The notes: generated from the letters alone by a model not told the origin. 64,000 nucleotides of DNA from Strix aluco (GCF_031877795.1 NC_133932.1:20400180-20464179); one strand, 5' to 3'. Positions 1 through 14,900 are shown, numbered from the stretch's first letter. Numbers and translations: made by a program.

Positions 1-3000
1 GAACAAAGCTTTCCTCTGCCTGCCCCAGGCTGCCTGTGAGTTTCTAGTCGGGACTTAAAATAAGGCAAGCAAAGGACACTACCAGCGACATGATCTGCTT
101 GGTTTTGTCCACTTGCAAAGGTGACATTGGAGGGTTTTCAGTTTTGCAGCGTAACACAACATGTGTTTTCCTCTGTGCTGAAGGCATTACACGAGCTTTT
201 GATTGACGAGGAGGAGAGGTGTCTGGTGTGCTGCAGGTACAGATCAGCATGTACAGCTAATTGCCAGGCATGAGGTCTTGAGAGGATTACATTGCTAATC
301 TAGATATCTTTCCTACCTTATCACCACCCCCTTGCTCCTGCCACATGCATGCACACGTATTTGGATCCTGTAAGGAATGGAAATCAATAGTGTTGTGGGG
401 GAGGGATATAAGGAGCTTGGTTCCCTGAGAGCTTGCAGTGGCTGGGGGAGGACAGGTCCCTTCCAGCTGTTTCTGTGGCATAGGGGTGGCTCTGGTGGGA
501 GCCAGATCCTGGGATCCCCTCCTTCCCTGGGATGGCATGGGTGGCTGCATGAGGGTTGGCAGGTTGAAGAGGGTAATAACAAACCACTGTGTCTGCACAC
601 CTCACCCACAGTGCCCTTCATGGTGTCCTTCGGTGCCTGCCAGTCCTCACCTCTGGACTGGTGGCACTGGCATTGTGGTTCCTCTTGAGCAGCTTGTTTC
701 TGTCTTGCACGCACAACCAGAGGGGTTTGGGAAGGAGGTTTGTGGTGCTGAGCTGGGATCCCTGCGGGGCAACAAGATGTTGCAGGGCAGATGGAAACAT
801 AACTCTCACACTAATTCCCTGCAAAATCCAGAGTGGTATTTCTCAGCCAGAAACAGCTCCCTAGGAGTAGGGAGTACGTGTATTTGTTCTTAAATAATTC
901 ACACTTGACACTTGACACACTTAGCTCTGTCCAGGTAGTATGAAGTGGGCAGCTGGGGATACAGGGTAGCACCATAGGGTGCCTCTAAAGTGTATCAGTG
1001 GGTAAAATTGGTATAACAAAATCCAAGGGAAGAAGATATTGGTGGGTTTTTCTTGTCCTGCAGTGGCCCTGAGAATGTCCCACTGTGCTGGGTAGCCTGT
1101 GTAAGTTGTTTTACTCCTGAAGAGCCTCCAGTGTAAGGCTGCCATGGTGCTAAGTGATTTTCACAGCGTTGTTTTACCAGCTCAAGCTAGGGAGCCTCTG
1201 GCTCCCAGCCTGACAATCCTCCTGCATCTCTTAACAAGGAAGCAACATCTCAAGGCAGGTTTGCTGTCTTGCCTGGGAGTAGGTGAAATGTTGGTAGCTG
1301 TCTGATTTGTGTCCGGCACATAAAAGCTGTGATAGCCTACCCCTTGGTTGCGTATTTGGATACCAAGGATGAACCAGAACCAGCCTGGGGAAAAGGGAGA
1401 TGCCTGGGTCATCTTTGTCCATGTGGGCAGATTTCAGGATGGTGCCAGGAGCTGCTGGAAACAGCTGGTCCTGGGGCTCAGAGGAAAGCGTGTTGAGATG
1501 TGCACCAAGTCCAGACCCAGGAACTCCGTTCTCTGCTCCCCACTTGTTTTCTGGGAGACTGTAAGCCAGTTCCTTGTCCTAAAGTTAGCCTTAATTAACT
1601 CATGGAATGCTCACGGATTGTGCGTTATTGAGGTGTGTGCATTTGGGGTGGGTTGACTGGAGCTGTGTGTGTGGGCTTCCTGAGGAGGATTGCCCATGGG
1701 CACCACCCTGGCAAGAGGGGACCATCCCCAGGCTCCCCACTCCTCCTCCTCCTCCTTCTGGCAGCAGGGCCCTGGGACTCTCCCTGGCTGGGTCCCTGAC
1801 ACCCTCTAGTGGCAATATTTACATTCAATATTTCAGGAGCTTTCAAAACTTGGCAGGGGGTTGTGAGCAACCTGTGCTTAGCAGCCCGCCCACCACCGAG
1901 TACCTGTCCCAGTGCCCTCCGCAGTAACCTGTGGCTTGGGGACTAATAGGAAATGCTGTATTTCTTGCTCTTTTTCAGTGTTGTAAGTACAAGCTCAGTG
2001 CTGTCGGCAGAGGCCAGGCTCAGTAGACTGGCTCAGGGATGGTGGTAGTGCAGTGGGTTTGCTCCCAGGAAGTGTTTTTCAGCCGCTTATCTCCCTGTAC
2101 AGCCACTCGCTGCCAAACCTAACCTTGATGCTGGAGAGGGGGGAGCTCTGCAGACACCTCTGGGGGTTCATGACAGCTGCAGGGGTGGACTTGTGTTGGG
2201 GGTCAAGGAGGAAGCAAGGCTGGATGCTGGGGGAGGTGCAAGGCAGGCTGCCTGGATGGCGTGTTGAAAAGAGGGGAGAAACAGGCAGGAGCTGGGTGAG
2301 AAAGAGTGGGCAAGAGGACATGTCCTGCAGCATCCCTCTTGGCTCTGATTCAGGTGTGGCCCCGCTCCCCTTCACACAGTGACGACTCTCATCTAAGTTT
2401 ACCCTTGCTTTCAAGGGGAGCTCAGCTTGCAGAGTGCCCCCGGAAACCCTGGTGCTTCCCGTGGCAGGCGGCTGCGGGATGAGTGCGGGCAGCCTGGCGG
2501 CGTGATGGCTGCCAGCGGAGCCAGGGCTCCTGGATGAGTGCCATGCAAAGAGTTACTCATGTTCTGATACACAAACTGATGTCTTTGAAGGCTGAGCAGG
2601 GCAACCAGCTTGGGAGGAACTTCTCTTCTGATAATGCACCTTGCCACGTGTGGTGTCGTGCCCTGGCAAGTGCCTTCGTGGCATTCCCTGCTTGCTTTTC
2701 TCTCCGTGACTTCCAGGCCTGATCTGCTCCAGCCTGATGGGCTAAGCCGTGCCTCTAGCCCTCTTGTTGGCACAGGCCAGCAGGGTCTGTGCGTTGGGGG
2801 GGTGTGTGAGCCCCAGGAGACCTGTAGCCCTACTGTGGGAGTCCCCAGTGCTCCACAGCTCTCAAAATGAAATGCTCGTTGGGCTTCTGAAATGAGCTGT
2901 GACCTGCTGCCACGTTCGGCTGACTCTTGAGAACAGCGTTTTCCCCTCTCTCCTACCCACTTTCCCCCTCCCCAAACGTGGTACCCGAGGTGCATCTTGC

Positions 3001-5569
3001 AGTGTAACTAAAAAAGTTTGTGCATCGCTGGCCAAGTGTGAGAGCAGCGGTGCAAAGCAGAGAGCCTTCCCGCTGGCCCGGCCAGCTCAGGGCTCTTGCC
3101 TGTCCCTCCCAATGTCTGATCCTTTGGAAACTGGGCTTTCATTTAGCAAGTGGGTCTCTAGTCCTCCTGATTAGGAAGGTGGCCCTGACCAAATGTATGT
3201 CCGTGCCAGGCTGATTTAAGACAATGGCCTCAAGGCTGCATGCAGCTCAAAAGGTCTTACAGATTCCTCTGACAGGAAGGATCTTGGTTGGCTTTATTAA
3301 CCAAAATCAGGAGGAATGCAGCACAGCGTCTCAGGTGTTACCACAATTAGATTACAGCCTTTAACAGCATGCCGCTGCCTCCTGATTTTTCTCCAGGAAT
3401 ACATTTTGCAATGGCTTGCCCACGTGGTGTAGAAGATGCTAACCTTCCAGCTAGGTTACGACCTAGAAATATGAACTCATGGTTCCGGCTGGTGGTGCCT
3501 CTGCCAGCCTCTAACCTGCTTGGGGAACGGCATGGTAAGTGCTTGCTTGAGGCCCAGCTGCTGGACAGGCTTCTTGGCGTTACTTCCAGGGAGCAGGCAG
3601 CCCCACGTATGGCAAGCCAAGTGCCTGCCCTGTACTCACCCAGCAGAGCCAGGCAGGCTCCCAGGGTAAGCAGGGCACTGTCTTGCCCATAGCCAGCAAG
3701 CAGCTGTGCTGCTGAGCAGGGCTGGGTGGGCACACAGGCACCTGGTGGGGTACACAGGGGTCTCAAATTGAGGGAAGGAGGACGGGCACACTTTCTTCAT
3801 GGATAACCACTTTCACCCCATAAGCTGTCATGCAGAGGCTGGTGTAGCAGGGAGCTCTGCCTTTGAAGCAGCTCAGCAGGAGAGTAACTCCAGCAAGATG
3901 GTGATCAGGTTTAATTTATTTAAATAACATAAGAAAAGTTACAAGATCCCATGGCTGGAGGGCAAAGAGAAAGGAGCTGTGTGGCTCTGGAAATTATTCA
4001 GAAACATTTGAGATGAGATATTTAAATCTCATCGTGCAGGCAGCGTGAACCAGCAAGGCTAGTTGCCGCTGTCACCGTTGATTTGGGAGTTGGGAGGGAA
4101 AGGGGAGAAGGGGGAAAGGTGAAGTGAGGTGGGCTCCTGGCCATGGTCTGCCAGGGGCTATTGCTGGTGGGAAGGGGATGGCAGCCCTGGTGAGGAAGAT
4201 GAGCAGAAGGGAGGGAGGAGGATGTGGCTGCAGGGATGGGGGCAATGGCCTGCAATGTAAATGGCCTTACCAGGTACTTTCCCAGTCAGGGGCAGTAAAT
4301 TCCCTGGGTAGTGAACGTGTGGTAAAAGTGAATGCCCCGATCCGGGCTGGACACAGGAGGATTTCCCTCTCATTTGCTTCATCTCGTGGCTTTTTATCCT
4401 TTCCCCTCTTCTGCTTTGACTTTTCTGCCAGAAATAATGCCAGCGGTTGTCTTCAGTGCAGCTCATTGCTTTCTGTAGCTGTGCCTGAACGAAACAGATG
4501 CAGCTTTCAGCAGCTCGGCTAATTTTGTCAAACCTTCCAGTGCTGTCAATGAAACTGAACTGAGATATGTTAATTATATTCCACCGGTGTGCAGTGAAAC
4601 TGTGGGCATTTACAGGCTCACTGGTGCTGCCTTGTCTGCAGAGCTGGGGAGGTTTACATTCTTCTGTCCACGTGATGTTTCTTGAGATAACAAAGTCTAG
4701 AAAGGCTTCTTTTTAAAAAAGTCTTATCTTCTGGTGGTAGAGCCTCTTGCTAAAATTAAGATGCTTGCTAAAATCAAGCAAGGTTGGGGGGGCTGCAGTT
4801 GTTTTTTTCATCGCGATTTTAGTGGCTGTACTTCCTTTCCTCTGGTTAATCAACTGGAAAAGTAGCCAGCAGTTTTATTACCAAGTGCCTTGACGGGGCT
4901 GTGTCCCCAGAGCAGGCGCTGGGCATGATGCAATTGCATTGCTGCCCTCAGAGGAGCCACTTCCCTCCGAATGCAGAAACCCCTTCGTTTGGCCTGAGGG
5001 GGTCATTAAAACGTGAAAGGATATAAACAAAGGAGAAGGGAATTGGATCTCCTGACTTTTTTATGAGGGAAGATTAAAGGAACTAAATATGTTTAGCTTG
5101 GCCCCAACGGGGACTGAGGGGCGAAGACCACGGTGCAGGGCTAAGGAGTAGCTGAAGGATGTGGGCAGGAGGGGGGCCACAGAACATGCTGGGGAGCACA
5201 CGATGAAGGGGAGGGAGGCTGTCCGTGATGAAATGCCTCGATGGGAAGTGGATGTATTAAGCTGTGCTGCTCTGCAGCGTGATGGAAAACCCTGTGCAGT
5301 AGCTGGGTCCATTAAGCAGGAATTTAAGTGCATTACTGGAGTAGGTGCTGCAGGTCATGGTCTTTCCCAGTCCAAGGCTTTGGGGACAATTCTCCTCTTT
5401 TGGGGGGCTAGATATGAGCTAACAGGGCTTTGCTGATACTTAACGTTTAATTACAACTGTAAAAAAACCCCTCTTCCCTGGCTCTCCTTTTAATGCGTCT
5501 GGGCTTTAGACTTGGCATTTTGGCATTGCTAACTCTTGGGCTGTGTTTTCCCGTCCCCCTTTGCTGCAG
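1..5569 (+). other. IGSF3 intron upstream of Ig2 (partial)
   Basis: No exon is supported on either strand. The Ig1 exon expected before Ig2 is absent, so the window begins inside this intron. It holds a short CTC/TCC repeat near 1740-1757, a CTCF-like core at 1802-1812, and a near-duplicate of about 19 bases (ttgctaaaattaag / ttgctaaaatcaag) near 4747-4784. All open frames here look random. Confidence 0.7.
1802..1812. promoter_or_regulatory. CTCF-like core motif
   Basis: CCCTCTAGTGG fits the reverse complement of the CTCF core (CCASYAGRGGG type). It is a motif match only and needs occupancy data. Confidence 0.3.
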
Positions 5570-5980
5570 TGATCCCCGACTCGCTGCGAGTGACGGCAGT
5601 CCCACAGACACTGAACAAAGTGGAGCGTGACTCCCTGGAGCTGAAGTGTGAGGTGTCCAAGAGCACAGCCCAGCACAGCCACGTCTCCATCGCCTGGTAC
5701 CGGCAGCGAGGCAGCGAGGTGCCCGTGGAGGTCATCTCCCTCAGCCGCGACTTCGTCCTGCGGGCTGGCAGCGCCTACGCCCAGCGGCAAGCCACGGGGG
5801 ACGTTCGCTTGGACAAAGTTGGGGAGACCACCTCAAAGCTCACCATCTACAACCTCCACCCATCGGATCAGGGCGAGTTTTACTGCGAGGCGGCAGAGTG
5901 GATCCAGGACCCGGACAAGTCTTGGTATGCCATGACCCGCAAGCGTTCCCAGGGCGCCATCGTCAACGTGCAAGCCACCG
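5570..5980 (+). CDS. IGSF3: IGSF3 exon encoding Ig domain 2 (EWI motif)
   Basis: The exon is 411 nt long. The acceptor is ttgctgcag before 5570 and the donor is gtcagt at 5981. It encodes one V-type Ig domain: first Cys in LELKCEVS, the core Trp in SIAWYRQ, and second Cys in [13 protein letters not shown]. The Glu-Trp-Ile that follows the second Cys is the signature that names the EWI family. The first two bases complete a Val codon begun in the upstream exon and the last base (5980) opens an Asp codon finished at 6829. The next exon upstream (Ig1) is not in the window. The exon is much richer in G+C than the surrounding intron. An antisense open frame over it is a shadow. Confidence 0.96.
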
Positions 5981-8900
5981 GTCAGTGTCTCCTCTGGCCT
6001 TTTCGCACTCGGCTGGGTGGTGGGAGGAGGTGGAAAACAGGGCTGTGCCTTGTTAGGTGGCTGGGACTTGGCTCCTTGCTTTGCTGTATGCCCACCTGGG
6101 ACGCTGCTAGCAGGGTGAAGCAGGGCAAAGGAGGGCCTTGCAGTCAGCAAAGAGCAGTCAGGGGACACTGGATCAGCAAGGGTGGCAGGCCCTGTCTCCT
6201 GACATGGTCAGCGATTTGGGGCTGACACAGGAGCTCAAACATACATCTTAAGCACTTGGTGCTAGTACAGGCAATGAGAATTTTGGAAGGTGAGGAAGTA
6301 AGAGCGACACAGCAGAAAATAAAATTAAAACTTTCAGCAAGCACTTCTGTATTGCCCAAGGTCCATTTGCAAGTCAAAATCCTTGTCCCAGCCCTAAGCA
6401 CAGGTTCCTAAGGATCTAAAGACCCAACTGAGCTCTTTCTTCCTCTCTGATACCCTCAAAGGCCCTGCCTCTTAATCCCATCTGAGCAGAGTGTGAGTAG
6501 GACTAGGCTTCAGGTCACATTCTGCAGTGCCACTGGATGCTGGTGCTGCAGCAGAGCTGCTCCCAGGAGTAAAGGCTGGAGGAAAGGGTTATGACGGGGG
6601 AAGCCTTGCAGCTCTTGCATACTGGACAGCAAGCTGCCTCTTCAGCAGCACAGCCGATCTGGGCTCTCACAGCAAAAGCAAGCCCCTGACCCCTCCACCT
6701 GTGGATGTACGTGTCCAAGGGATGCTGGCTGTGCAGGGAGTAGCAAGTTGTAGATACCTTGCACAAGGTGTGCTGGCTGTCCTGATGGGCTTTGCCATGC
6801 TGACCTGAGTTGGTCTGTCTCTCCCCAGATAAGGAGTTCAGTGTCCGGCTGGAGACAGAGAAACGGACGTACATCGTGGGTGAGCCGGTGGAGTTTCGGT
6901 GCATCCTGGAGGCGCAGAATGTCCCTGACCGCTACTTCTCCATCTCCTGGGCCTTCAACAGCTCCCTTATCGCCAGCCTAGGACCTAATGCTGTGCCGGT
7001 GCTCAACAACGAGTTTGCCCAGCGCGAGGCCCTGGGCCAGCTCAAGGTAGCCAAAGAAAGCGACAACGTTTTTGTGCTGAAGATCTACCGCCTCCGCCTT
7101 GAGGACAGTGGCAAGTACAACTGCCGGGTGACTGAGCGGGAGAAGACCGTGACGGGGGACTTCATCGACAAGGAGAGCAAGCGGCCAAAGAACATCCCCA
7201 TCACCGTCCTGCCGCTCAGTAAGTAGAGACTTGCCCATCCCCTCCTGGGACCATTGGTCTGCTGGGCAACTAGCTGGTGAGACCATGATGTGCCCAGACT
7301 TCAGCGGTGGGGAAGAGGCTGGGTAAGAGTTTGCATGCTGTGGAGGCTTGAAATGCCATCTGGCAAGGTTGGGGTTTTTTGATGGAATGGGGATGATAGA
7401 GAAGGAGGGATATGTGTGAGGCTCATAGGTGGGGACACATGCCCCCACCTTGGTAATGTCCACAGGCTGGCAGTTTTGGCCTTGAGCTGAAGGTGTGTGT
7501 GACAGCCTCTGACTTGCTCCTCACACCTCTCTCACCTTGTTCTGCAGGGAGCTGGGTGCTCTAAAGCACTCAGCGGGTGTAATGGGGAGACTGACTTGGC
7601 CATGGTTTATCCTAAGAGCTGCTAGGTTTCTGCAGGCTGTTCAGTGGGTGTTGTCTTGCAAGACAGCTGTACTGGGAGAAACCAGGGTTTGTGTGCTCCT
7701 CGAGCCCCAGTTTGCTCTTCAGTGTGGAGCTCCCTCATGGTCGCTGTGTGTCTGCCAACCCTGGTGAAAAAAACCCTGCTAGAGGCTTGCCTGAATGCCT
7801 TTTATGTTTGTCAGACAAATGTGATAAATACAGAAATACCAGGGTGAGAGGAGAGGGTCCACTGACTCATTCCTTGTTTTGCCCCCTGAAACTCAGGTAG
7901 CTGTGGCATGAAGAACCATGCGTGTGTTTGCCCAGGCTACTTTGGCAGTGAGCTTTGACCAAGCAGAGGGTAGCTGCAAAAGGATTTTGTGCGATGTTTG
8001 TCTCCTGTCTCTTAGGTTTGTAGGGAAATGCAGCCCTTTCCTCTAGCTTTTTTTTCCCCTCCTTATTTCTCCAAAAGAAATTCTATTTCTTTTCTCTCCT
8101 ACCAATATTTGGTCTCATTTGTTTGGCCTTCAAAATTACTCGAGCTAGAAATCTTGCACTGGACAAATGTCTAAAATGTACATCTAGGCACAGCCACCTT
8201 TCAGACAGATTTCATTCTTGCCATTTGATAAATCACCAGCTTTAGCAACAAATGTGATGATTTTTCAAGGGTGCTAATTGTCCATAACTCCAACGGAAGA
8301 CAGCAAGAGTAACCAGCACTCAGTATCTCTGAAAAACCAGCCATAAAGTCTTACATCTCTGGGAAGCTCAGGATACCAGGTTTTTTTGTTACCAAACATT
8401 GATAGCTACCTTTAGTGTCACTAGCGATGGGAGTTTGAGAGAGCCAAAAGGTGTTGTAGGAACGGACGTGGCAAGATGGTGGTCAGGATGACGTGAATTG
8501 AAAAGCCCAGGGAGCTGGAAGCTTTTTTTGGCAGAGCCAGTTGCATGCAGTTCATGTTGTAGCAACACAAATTCCAAGTTTTGCTGAGATCCCATCCCGG
8601 ACCTGCAACCAGAAGACGCGACAATGTCTCGTGAGCCGTAGGCGGAGAGATTTCTCCCAGCTTTGGCCTACACCTACTTTGAGTGTGCAAGTCACCAGGA
8701 GCAGCTCGCTGCCCACAAGCTGTTTTTGGATGTGGTCACGCATGAGGTTAAGACGTGCCTGGACCCAAATGCGTGGGCAGTTTCCTGCACCTGGTAGAAA
8801 GCCTCTCTGGCCGGCAGCGTCCTTCTTGCAGACCGAGAAGTGGCGAGTGTGTATCATCTCCCCTGTGTATATGCATTTCTCTCCTTAGAGACCAGCATCT

Positions 8901-11900
8901 CCTTGGAGATTATCAACAACGCAAGCAATGTCTTGGAGGGGGAGAGCCTGCGCTTTGGCTGCAACGTGCGCTCGGGCTTCGGGCCCCAAAGCCGCTTCTC
9001 CGTCACCTGGCTGCTGGTGGACAAGCTCAACCGGCGCAGCGAAATTGTGCGTCTGGATCGGGAGGGCACCCTGCAGCCGGGCCCCTCGTACGCCGAGCGC
9101 AGCAGCTACGGGGGCATCCAGGTGGAGCAGGTCCGGCCCGGCTCCTTCACCCTGGAGATCTTCAACAGCGTCAAGGCGGACGAGGGCCACTACGAGTGCC
9201 GTGTGGTCGAGTGGACGCGGACACTGGATGGGGAGTGGCAGATGGTTGGGGAGCGGCACACGGGCACCCCGGTGTCCATCACTGCTCTGGGTGAGTACTT
9301 AAGGTGCGGGGGGCCACAGGCCTGTGCTCCCTGCACACCCGGCCCCCCCTAGGAGGTCACCTGCAAATAACTGGGGCTGCTCTCGGCACTCTTGCCCTTG
9401 CTTGCTGGCAAAATGGAGGTACCCAGCAGCCCATCCGCAGCTCCCAGTAGGTTGGTGCAAAACACCTGCACACCCCGTTGTGTGTGGGGGCAAAGTCTGA
9501 GGAGTGGCTGTGGCAGGAGCAAAGCAGGGGGTGGCTAAGGAGGGGGGCAGTGCTTCCAGCGTCCTTCCGAGGAGAAAGGCTGCCAGTCCCATGACACATC
9601 CCCCATCACTGGAGCCGGGCTATGGGCAGTGCAGTGGTGGTGCTCCATCAGCAGCCAGTGGGCATCGAAGCCTCCTTGCCTGTCCTGGGTAAACTTTACC
9701 TCCATCCACCAGACCAGGAGACCAAGACGCTGGGCATCTGTTGGCCCGGCCACCAGAAATGGCAAGCATCTCTGACAGCATCACAAGCCTGCAGAAGACA
9801 TGGGTCAGGAACGGTCCTCGCTGCCTCTGCAAGGAGGCACTGAGCTGCTGGCCCAGAGGCCCAGCGTTGTCCAACGTTAAACTAGGATGTGGGATCATTG
9901 CAGCTGGTACTCTGCTCTGCCAAAGGGCTCCTCCGTTTCAAACACAGTGAAACCACATCAGCTTAGGAAAGGGCAGGTAGGGCATTAGGGGTTTTGCATA
10001 GATTGTGAATTACTTTGGTCCCACTCAGGCCTTGCTGTTTTAAGCCTGGACTAGTTCACAAAGTGCTGTGCAGGAGACTGAAGAAGGGATGGCTGCTCCT
10101 CTGAGGCCACTGATTTGCAGAATACCAGGGCTGTAAACAATCGGGGAGCTTTATTGAAAGGTCAAAATAGAAATTTTTGGTTTGGGTTTTTTTTGGTTCT
10201 CTGTAGTATTAAGCTTTGGCAAGATGTGTGAGAGACCAGACTTCAGAGCTGTCTTGTATGCTGATTAAAGTCTCGTTTTTTCCTCCTTTCCTCCTCTTTA
10301 CTTTAGACCTTCTTTCAGAGACTGTTCTGTCTGGAGCTAGAAATCTTTGCTATATAGCTTCCAAAAACAGGTTAGGGATGTTAGTTTGTAAAGGCAGATT
10401 CTCATCTGTTTCAACGGCATCTTCCTCACGAGCTCAGCAGCATTTAGCCTGCTGTAAGTCCACGTATCAGCCATTCTCTTTACTCTGCTACTTGTAGAAG
10501 TGTTGAGATTAAGTGTTGAGATTTTAAAATATATCACTTTTACTCTTGTTAAAATTTAAGATGCCTGGATTTGCCCAGCAGTTGCAGAAGATGTGATGGA
10601 AGGGTAGTTGTCCCTCCTCTGCTTCTTGTCCCAGAGAAATTGCTGGCTGTTGAGCATGTTCTGTCAAGTCCTAAGAAATTCCTAGGTCCTCCTCCTATAA
10701 TTAGCAAAGCTGAAGTGGCTCATGAAAAATTATTGGAGGAAATATTGAGTATTGTTTCATTGTTGCTGAATCTGATATTTTTTGTTGAGCGTAATGTTTC
10801 GAAGTGTTCTGGGAAACTCAGATGGAAGGTGCTAAGAAAGAGCAAGAGAGGTTTATGGCTACAGAAATTGCTAATAAAAAAAAATGCAGTAAATTTAGTG
10901 ACACTCACATTTCAAGTTAAGGTCTAATCGTTTGCCAGTCTGCCAGGGTAAGAAACTCTTTAGCTGAACCAGCACAGATGATGTTCAAACCCATAAATCT
11001 TATCTACAGGGTGGTTCAGAAGCAACAGCCAGAAGAGAGATGTGCTGTCAGATGAGACCAGCTGTCCCTGAACTTCTGAGGATCTCGAGTGCCTGGCGGG
11101 GACTTCAGTCCCTCGCTGGCTGGGGAAGGAGGGGGCAGGTGGGGTGAGGGGAGGGCTGCTGTGTTCTGGTAGGGAGGTCTTGCAGAAAATCTGCCTGCTT
11201 TTATGCGTGGCTTCTCTCCTTTTGTGCCAAGTCCCAAAGGAAGAAGGGCCTTTATGTGTTAACCTGAGTGCCATGAGTGTGTTGGTTGAGTTGAGGACCT
11301 GAAAAACACGTAGCTTTCACCCAGGAGTCAAGAGAAGCCCCTTCATGAAGCTTCCTTGCCCAGGCCAACTGAAGATTAAACTTTATGAAGTCAGCTGGTC
11401 TTAGTGAAATTAAGTTGTCTTTCTAGGGTTATTGCTGGCTCAGTGGTGCTCTGAGCTGGGCCCAGTAACACACTTGCTCTGGGGCAGGAGGACTGCTGCA
11501 GGGTCTGAAGGTAAGGGCTTACATGGGGATGAGATGCAGCAGTCCTGTTGGGGAGACAGCCTGGGTCTTGCTCTCCTCTCCTGGGTAATCACTGAACATG
11601 TTGCAAGAGGCTTTAATCGCAAAGATAGACCTGTTTTCTCCGTAATTACACATCCCGGAGCTCTGGCACAGTGATGCCAGGGGACTGCAGAGGCACTTGC
11701 TGGAAGCGTGCAGGTACAGCGGTGTCTGCGCTGCGGCTGGTCTGGCCCGTGGCAGGAGCTCTGAGGGTTGTGGTGCGCTTCTGGCTCATCTTTTGAACTG
11801 TAATTTTGAGGCAGTGGCAGGCTGAAGCTCCGTGCCGATCCAGAAGATTCCTGTTTCTACTGACTGGGGTCTCCCCTGGCAGTGGCAGCTGTGCTGGGTG

Positions 11901-14900
11901 CCGGGATGGTCAACACTGCATGGGGAGGGAGGAGAGCTGCCAGCTGGTGTGGGACACCCTGCGGAGCCTCCTGGGAAGGGAGTGCTTCTTGGCGGTGTTG
12001 CCAGTAAGAAAACAAGGTCCCTGCTAAATCTGCTGGCTGCACTGAGGTGACTGGAAGAGAAGAAAATATTTCTCTCCGCAGCTTGGAACAAATGAGCAAT
12101 GGAAATACACCGACCCAAAATGTAAGTCAACAGGGAATATGTTATCTTCAGATTACTCATAGACTGCTGGTTTTAAACTCCCCTAAACAAACAAAGTGCT
12201 GGGGGTAAACAAGTCAAAATGTATTGACTGGCTTGCAGAGTGGTGTATATGCGAGGATAACTGCATAAAGCCGTCCTGGAGCTGTGATCTGCAAGAGAAG
12301 AAAAGCTGTGCTGTGGGAAGAACACAAGCAACCAGCTTCTCTCTCAGTTGCCTTCCATCCTGGTGTTCTGTAACCACTGCCACCTCTCTGATGCATGAAC
12401 AAAAGCTGCTCCTTCTCCCTTTCCTCATCTTTCCTTCACCTGCAGCAACCAGCTGCAGACCTGGGGTGGGGGATGGGGTGGGGACCCCCTACCCGAGAGG
12501 TGGATGTGAATCATAGGGTCTGCGAGCAGTCAGGCTGGTGCTGGGTAGCTGCTCTGCCTGATGCTGCTCCCTCGCCACTCCGCTGCTGCGTTTCCCTACG
12601 GGACTTTGGCAGCCTGCAGAGGCTGGCTGCTCTCAGGGGATCTCGCTCCTCTGGGCAGAAATTGAGCACGATCCTGCTGCCGCTGCAGCCAGTGCTCACG
12701 CAGACAGGCACTACTACACAGGCACTTAAGTGTGGTTTTGCTGCTGCTTTTCGTGCTGCTTTGCAATTGCAGATGAGGAGCCGACACAATGCAAGCGGCT
12801 GATTATTCCAGGCCCAAGACTGGATGACCACGCTCTAGCTTTTGCGTGTTGGCAGCAGGGCCTCATTAGGCAGGTGTCTCTCAAAGCCCTTTTCTCTCTT
12901 TCCGCAGAGGCCGGCTTTGCTGTCACAGCTATCTCCCGCACCCCTGGGGTGACCTACAATGAGTCCTTCGATCTCCAGTGCATCATCAAGCCCCACTACC
13001 CATCGTGGGTACCGGTGTCGGTGACGTGGCGTTTCCAGCCAGCAGGCAGCACTGAGTTTCACGACCTGGTCACCTTCACGCGTGATGGTGGGGTCCAGTG
13101 GGGCGACAGGTACACGGGTTTCCGGACCCGTACCGCCATCGAGAAGGCCGAGTCCAGCAACAACGTGCGCCTGAGCATCAGCAGGGCCAGCGACACCGAG
13201 GCTGGCAAGTACCAGTGCGTGGCTGAGCTCTGGAGGAAGAACTACAACAGCAGCTGGACGCGGCTGGCAGACAGGACCTCCAACCTGCTGGAAATCAGGG
13301 TCTTGAGGCCGGGTGAGTGCCAAGAGTGCATGAGAGGGGCGGGGGGGTGCATCGTGGGGAGAGGGTACGTACGAGTGCTGCAGTGGTCCCTCCAGAGTGA
13401 GGACTGCTCTTGTGGCTGTGACTGACGTCTCACGCTTGTGCGTGGCTCAGGTAGAACTGCCTGGCTCTTCAGCCGCAGATGTGCTGGAGCTTCCTCATCC
13501 ACCTGTGGGGAACTGGGTCCTCTCTTTGCTCCTCATATGCTGTTCATGGGGGTTTCTTCTGGGAAGTGAGGTGACTGAAGCTATGTCCAGTCTCTGGGCT
13601 GTTCTGGTGAGACGGAGTTGGCTTCAGGTTGCCACCTCTATTCATCAGAGCAGACTAACCTGGGCAAGAGAGGAGCGGGATGGGGCAAACAGGATCAAAG
13701 AAAAGAGACATGCTCCTACCAAAGCCTGCATGTGCACATGCGCCATAGGTGAGGTGCTCCAGCTCTTGTCTAGTAACTGCCTGCATCTCTCACTCTGATG
13801 GAGGCATCTTCAAAAGCAGCTAGTGATCAAAAAGTCTGACTTTCATGCCCATCAGAAATTGAGCCCTTTCCAGCTGGAAGTCACCAAGGCCATGGGTGCC
13901 TGCACAGACTGTGAAACAGCTAGGCAACAGACACCTGGCTTGGCAGGGAGACTCAGAAAACCTACAAGGTGCTTATGATCCCTGTACAGCCAGTGGAGAG
14001 AGGTGCCTTCTGTAGGCTTTCCCACTGATATTTTGGTGGTGCCTTCTATTGTACAGGAAGGGTCAGGGCAACTCTGGGCCATCGCTGAGCTGAACGGTTT
14101 ATTGCTGTCTTGGCCTTAGGGCTGGAGTTGATGTTTGGAGTGAGGCTTTTAGCACCTTCAAGACTCTTGGCTTATCTCCTTACAGCATGGTAGTCCTCCC
14201 TTCATGTTGCTGTGCAGAGGGACTCCTCCCTAGGGTCTGTCTTCTGTCTTGGGCTTTGTGTTTTTCCCCGCAGTGACTCTTTTCATACTGTCCTCCACCT
14301 TCCCCAACCCTTAGCATGTCTTTAGACAACTCAGGGGATGCTGTGAGCTCCAGGCGCCTCATGAGCTCTCCATCATCTTTCTTCCCTCTCTCCTTCCTTG
14401 CCCTCATCTCCAGGTTAATCTTTTCCATTTATCTTGATTATCCTGCCTTGTAATACATGTTTTACTGCTCGCAAGGTCAGGTGGGTGATGTTCATCATTT
14501 TAGCTTATTTCCCTAGGATACAGCGTTGACTGGGTATGGTCCCTGGAGTAATATGCTTCTTCATTGCACATCTCTCTGCATGCATATGTGTGTGAGACAG
14601 AGAGAGAAAGAGGAATCCTTGATAACAGCTTCCAGAGGAGAGCCTCTGTGTCACAGCTCAGGGTGGCAGGGAGAGCATTTAAAGGACATTTAAACTGTGC
14701 TCTGGCAGCCAGTTCTTCTTTACTGGAGCAGTAACCATCGAGTGATGCCTTAACAGAACAAGTCATCTAGGTCTCCATGGTTTTTACCTCTCCCTATCTC
14801 CCTGCTGCTCAGCAAACTACTACTACACAAATCTTAGCTGTCAGTCCAATGAGCCTTGCATAATGTTTGTGGTTTTATGGCTCACAAGGCGGGATGGAAG

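Noticed and set aside
2411..2995. Minus-strand frame of 194 codons in the first intron
   Set aside because: No domain, no family resemblance and no splice context; it looks like a chance frame in GC-rich intron.
12835..13323. Minus-strand frame of 162 codons
   Set aside because: It is antisense to the Ig5 exon.
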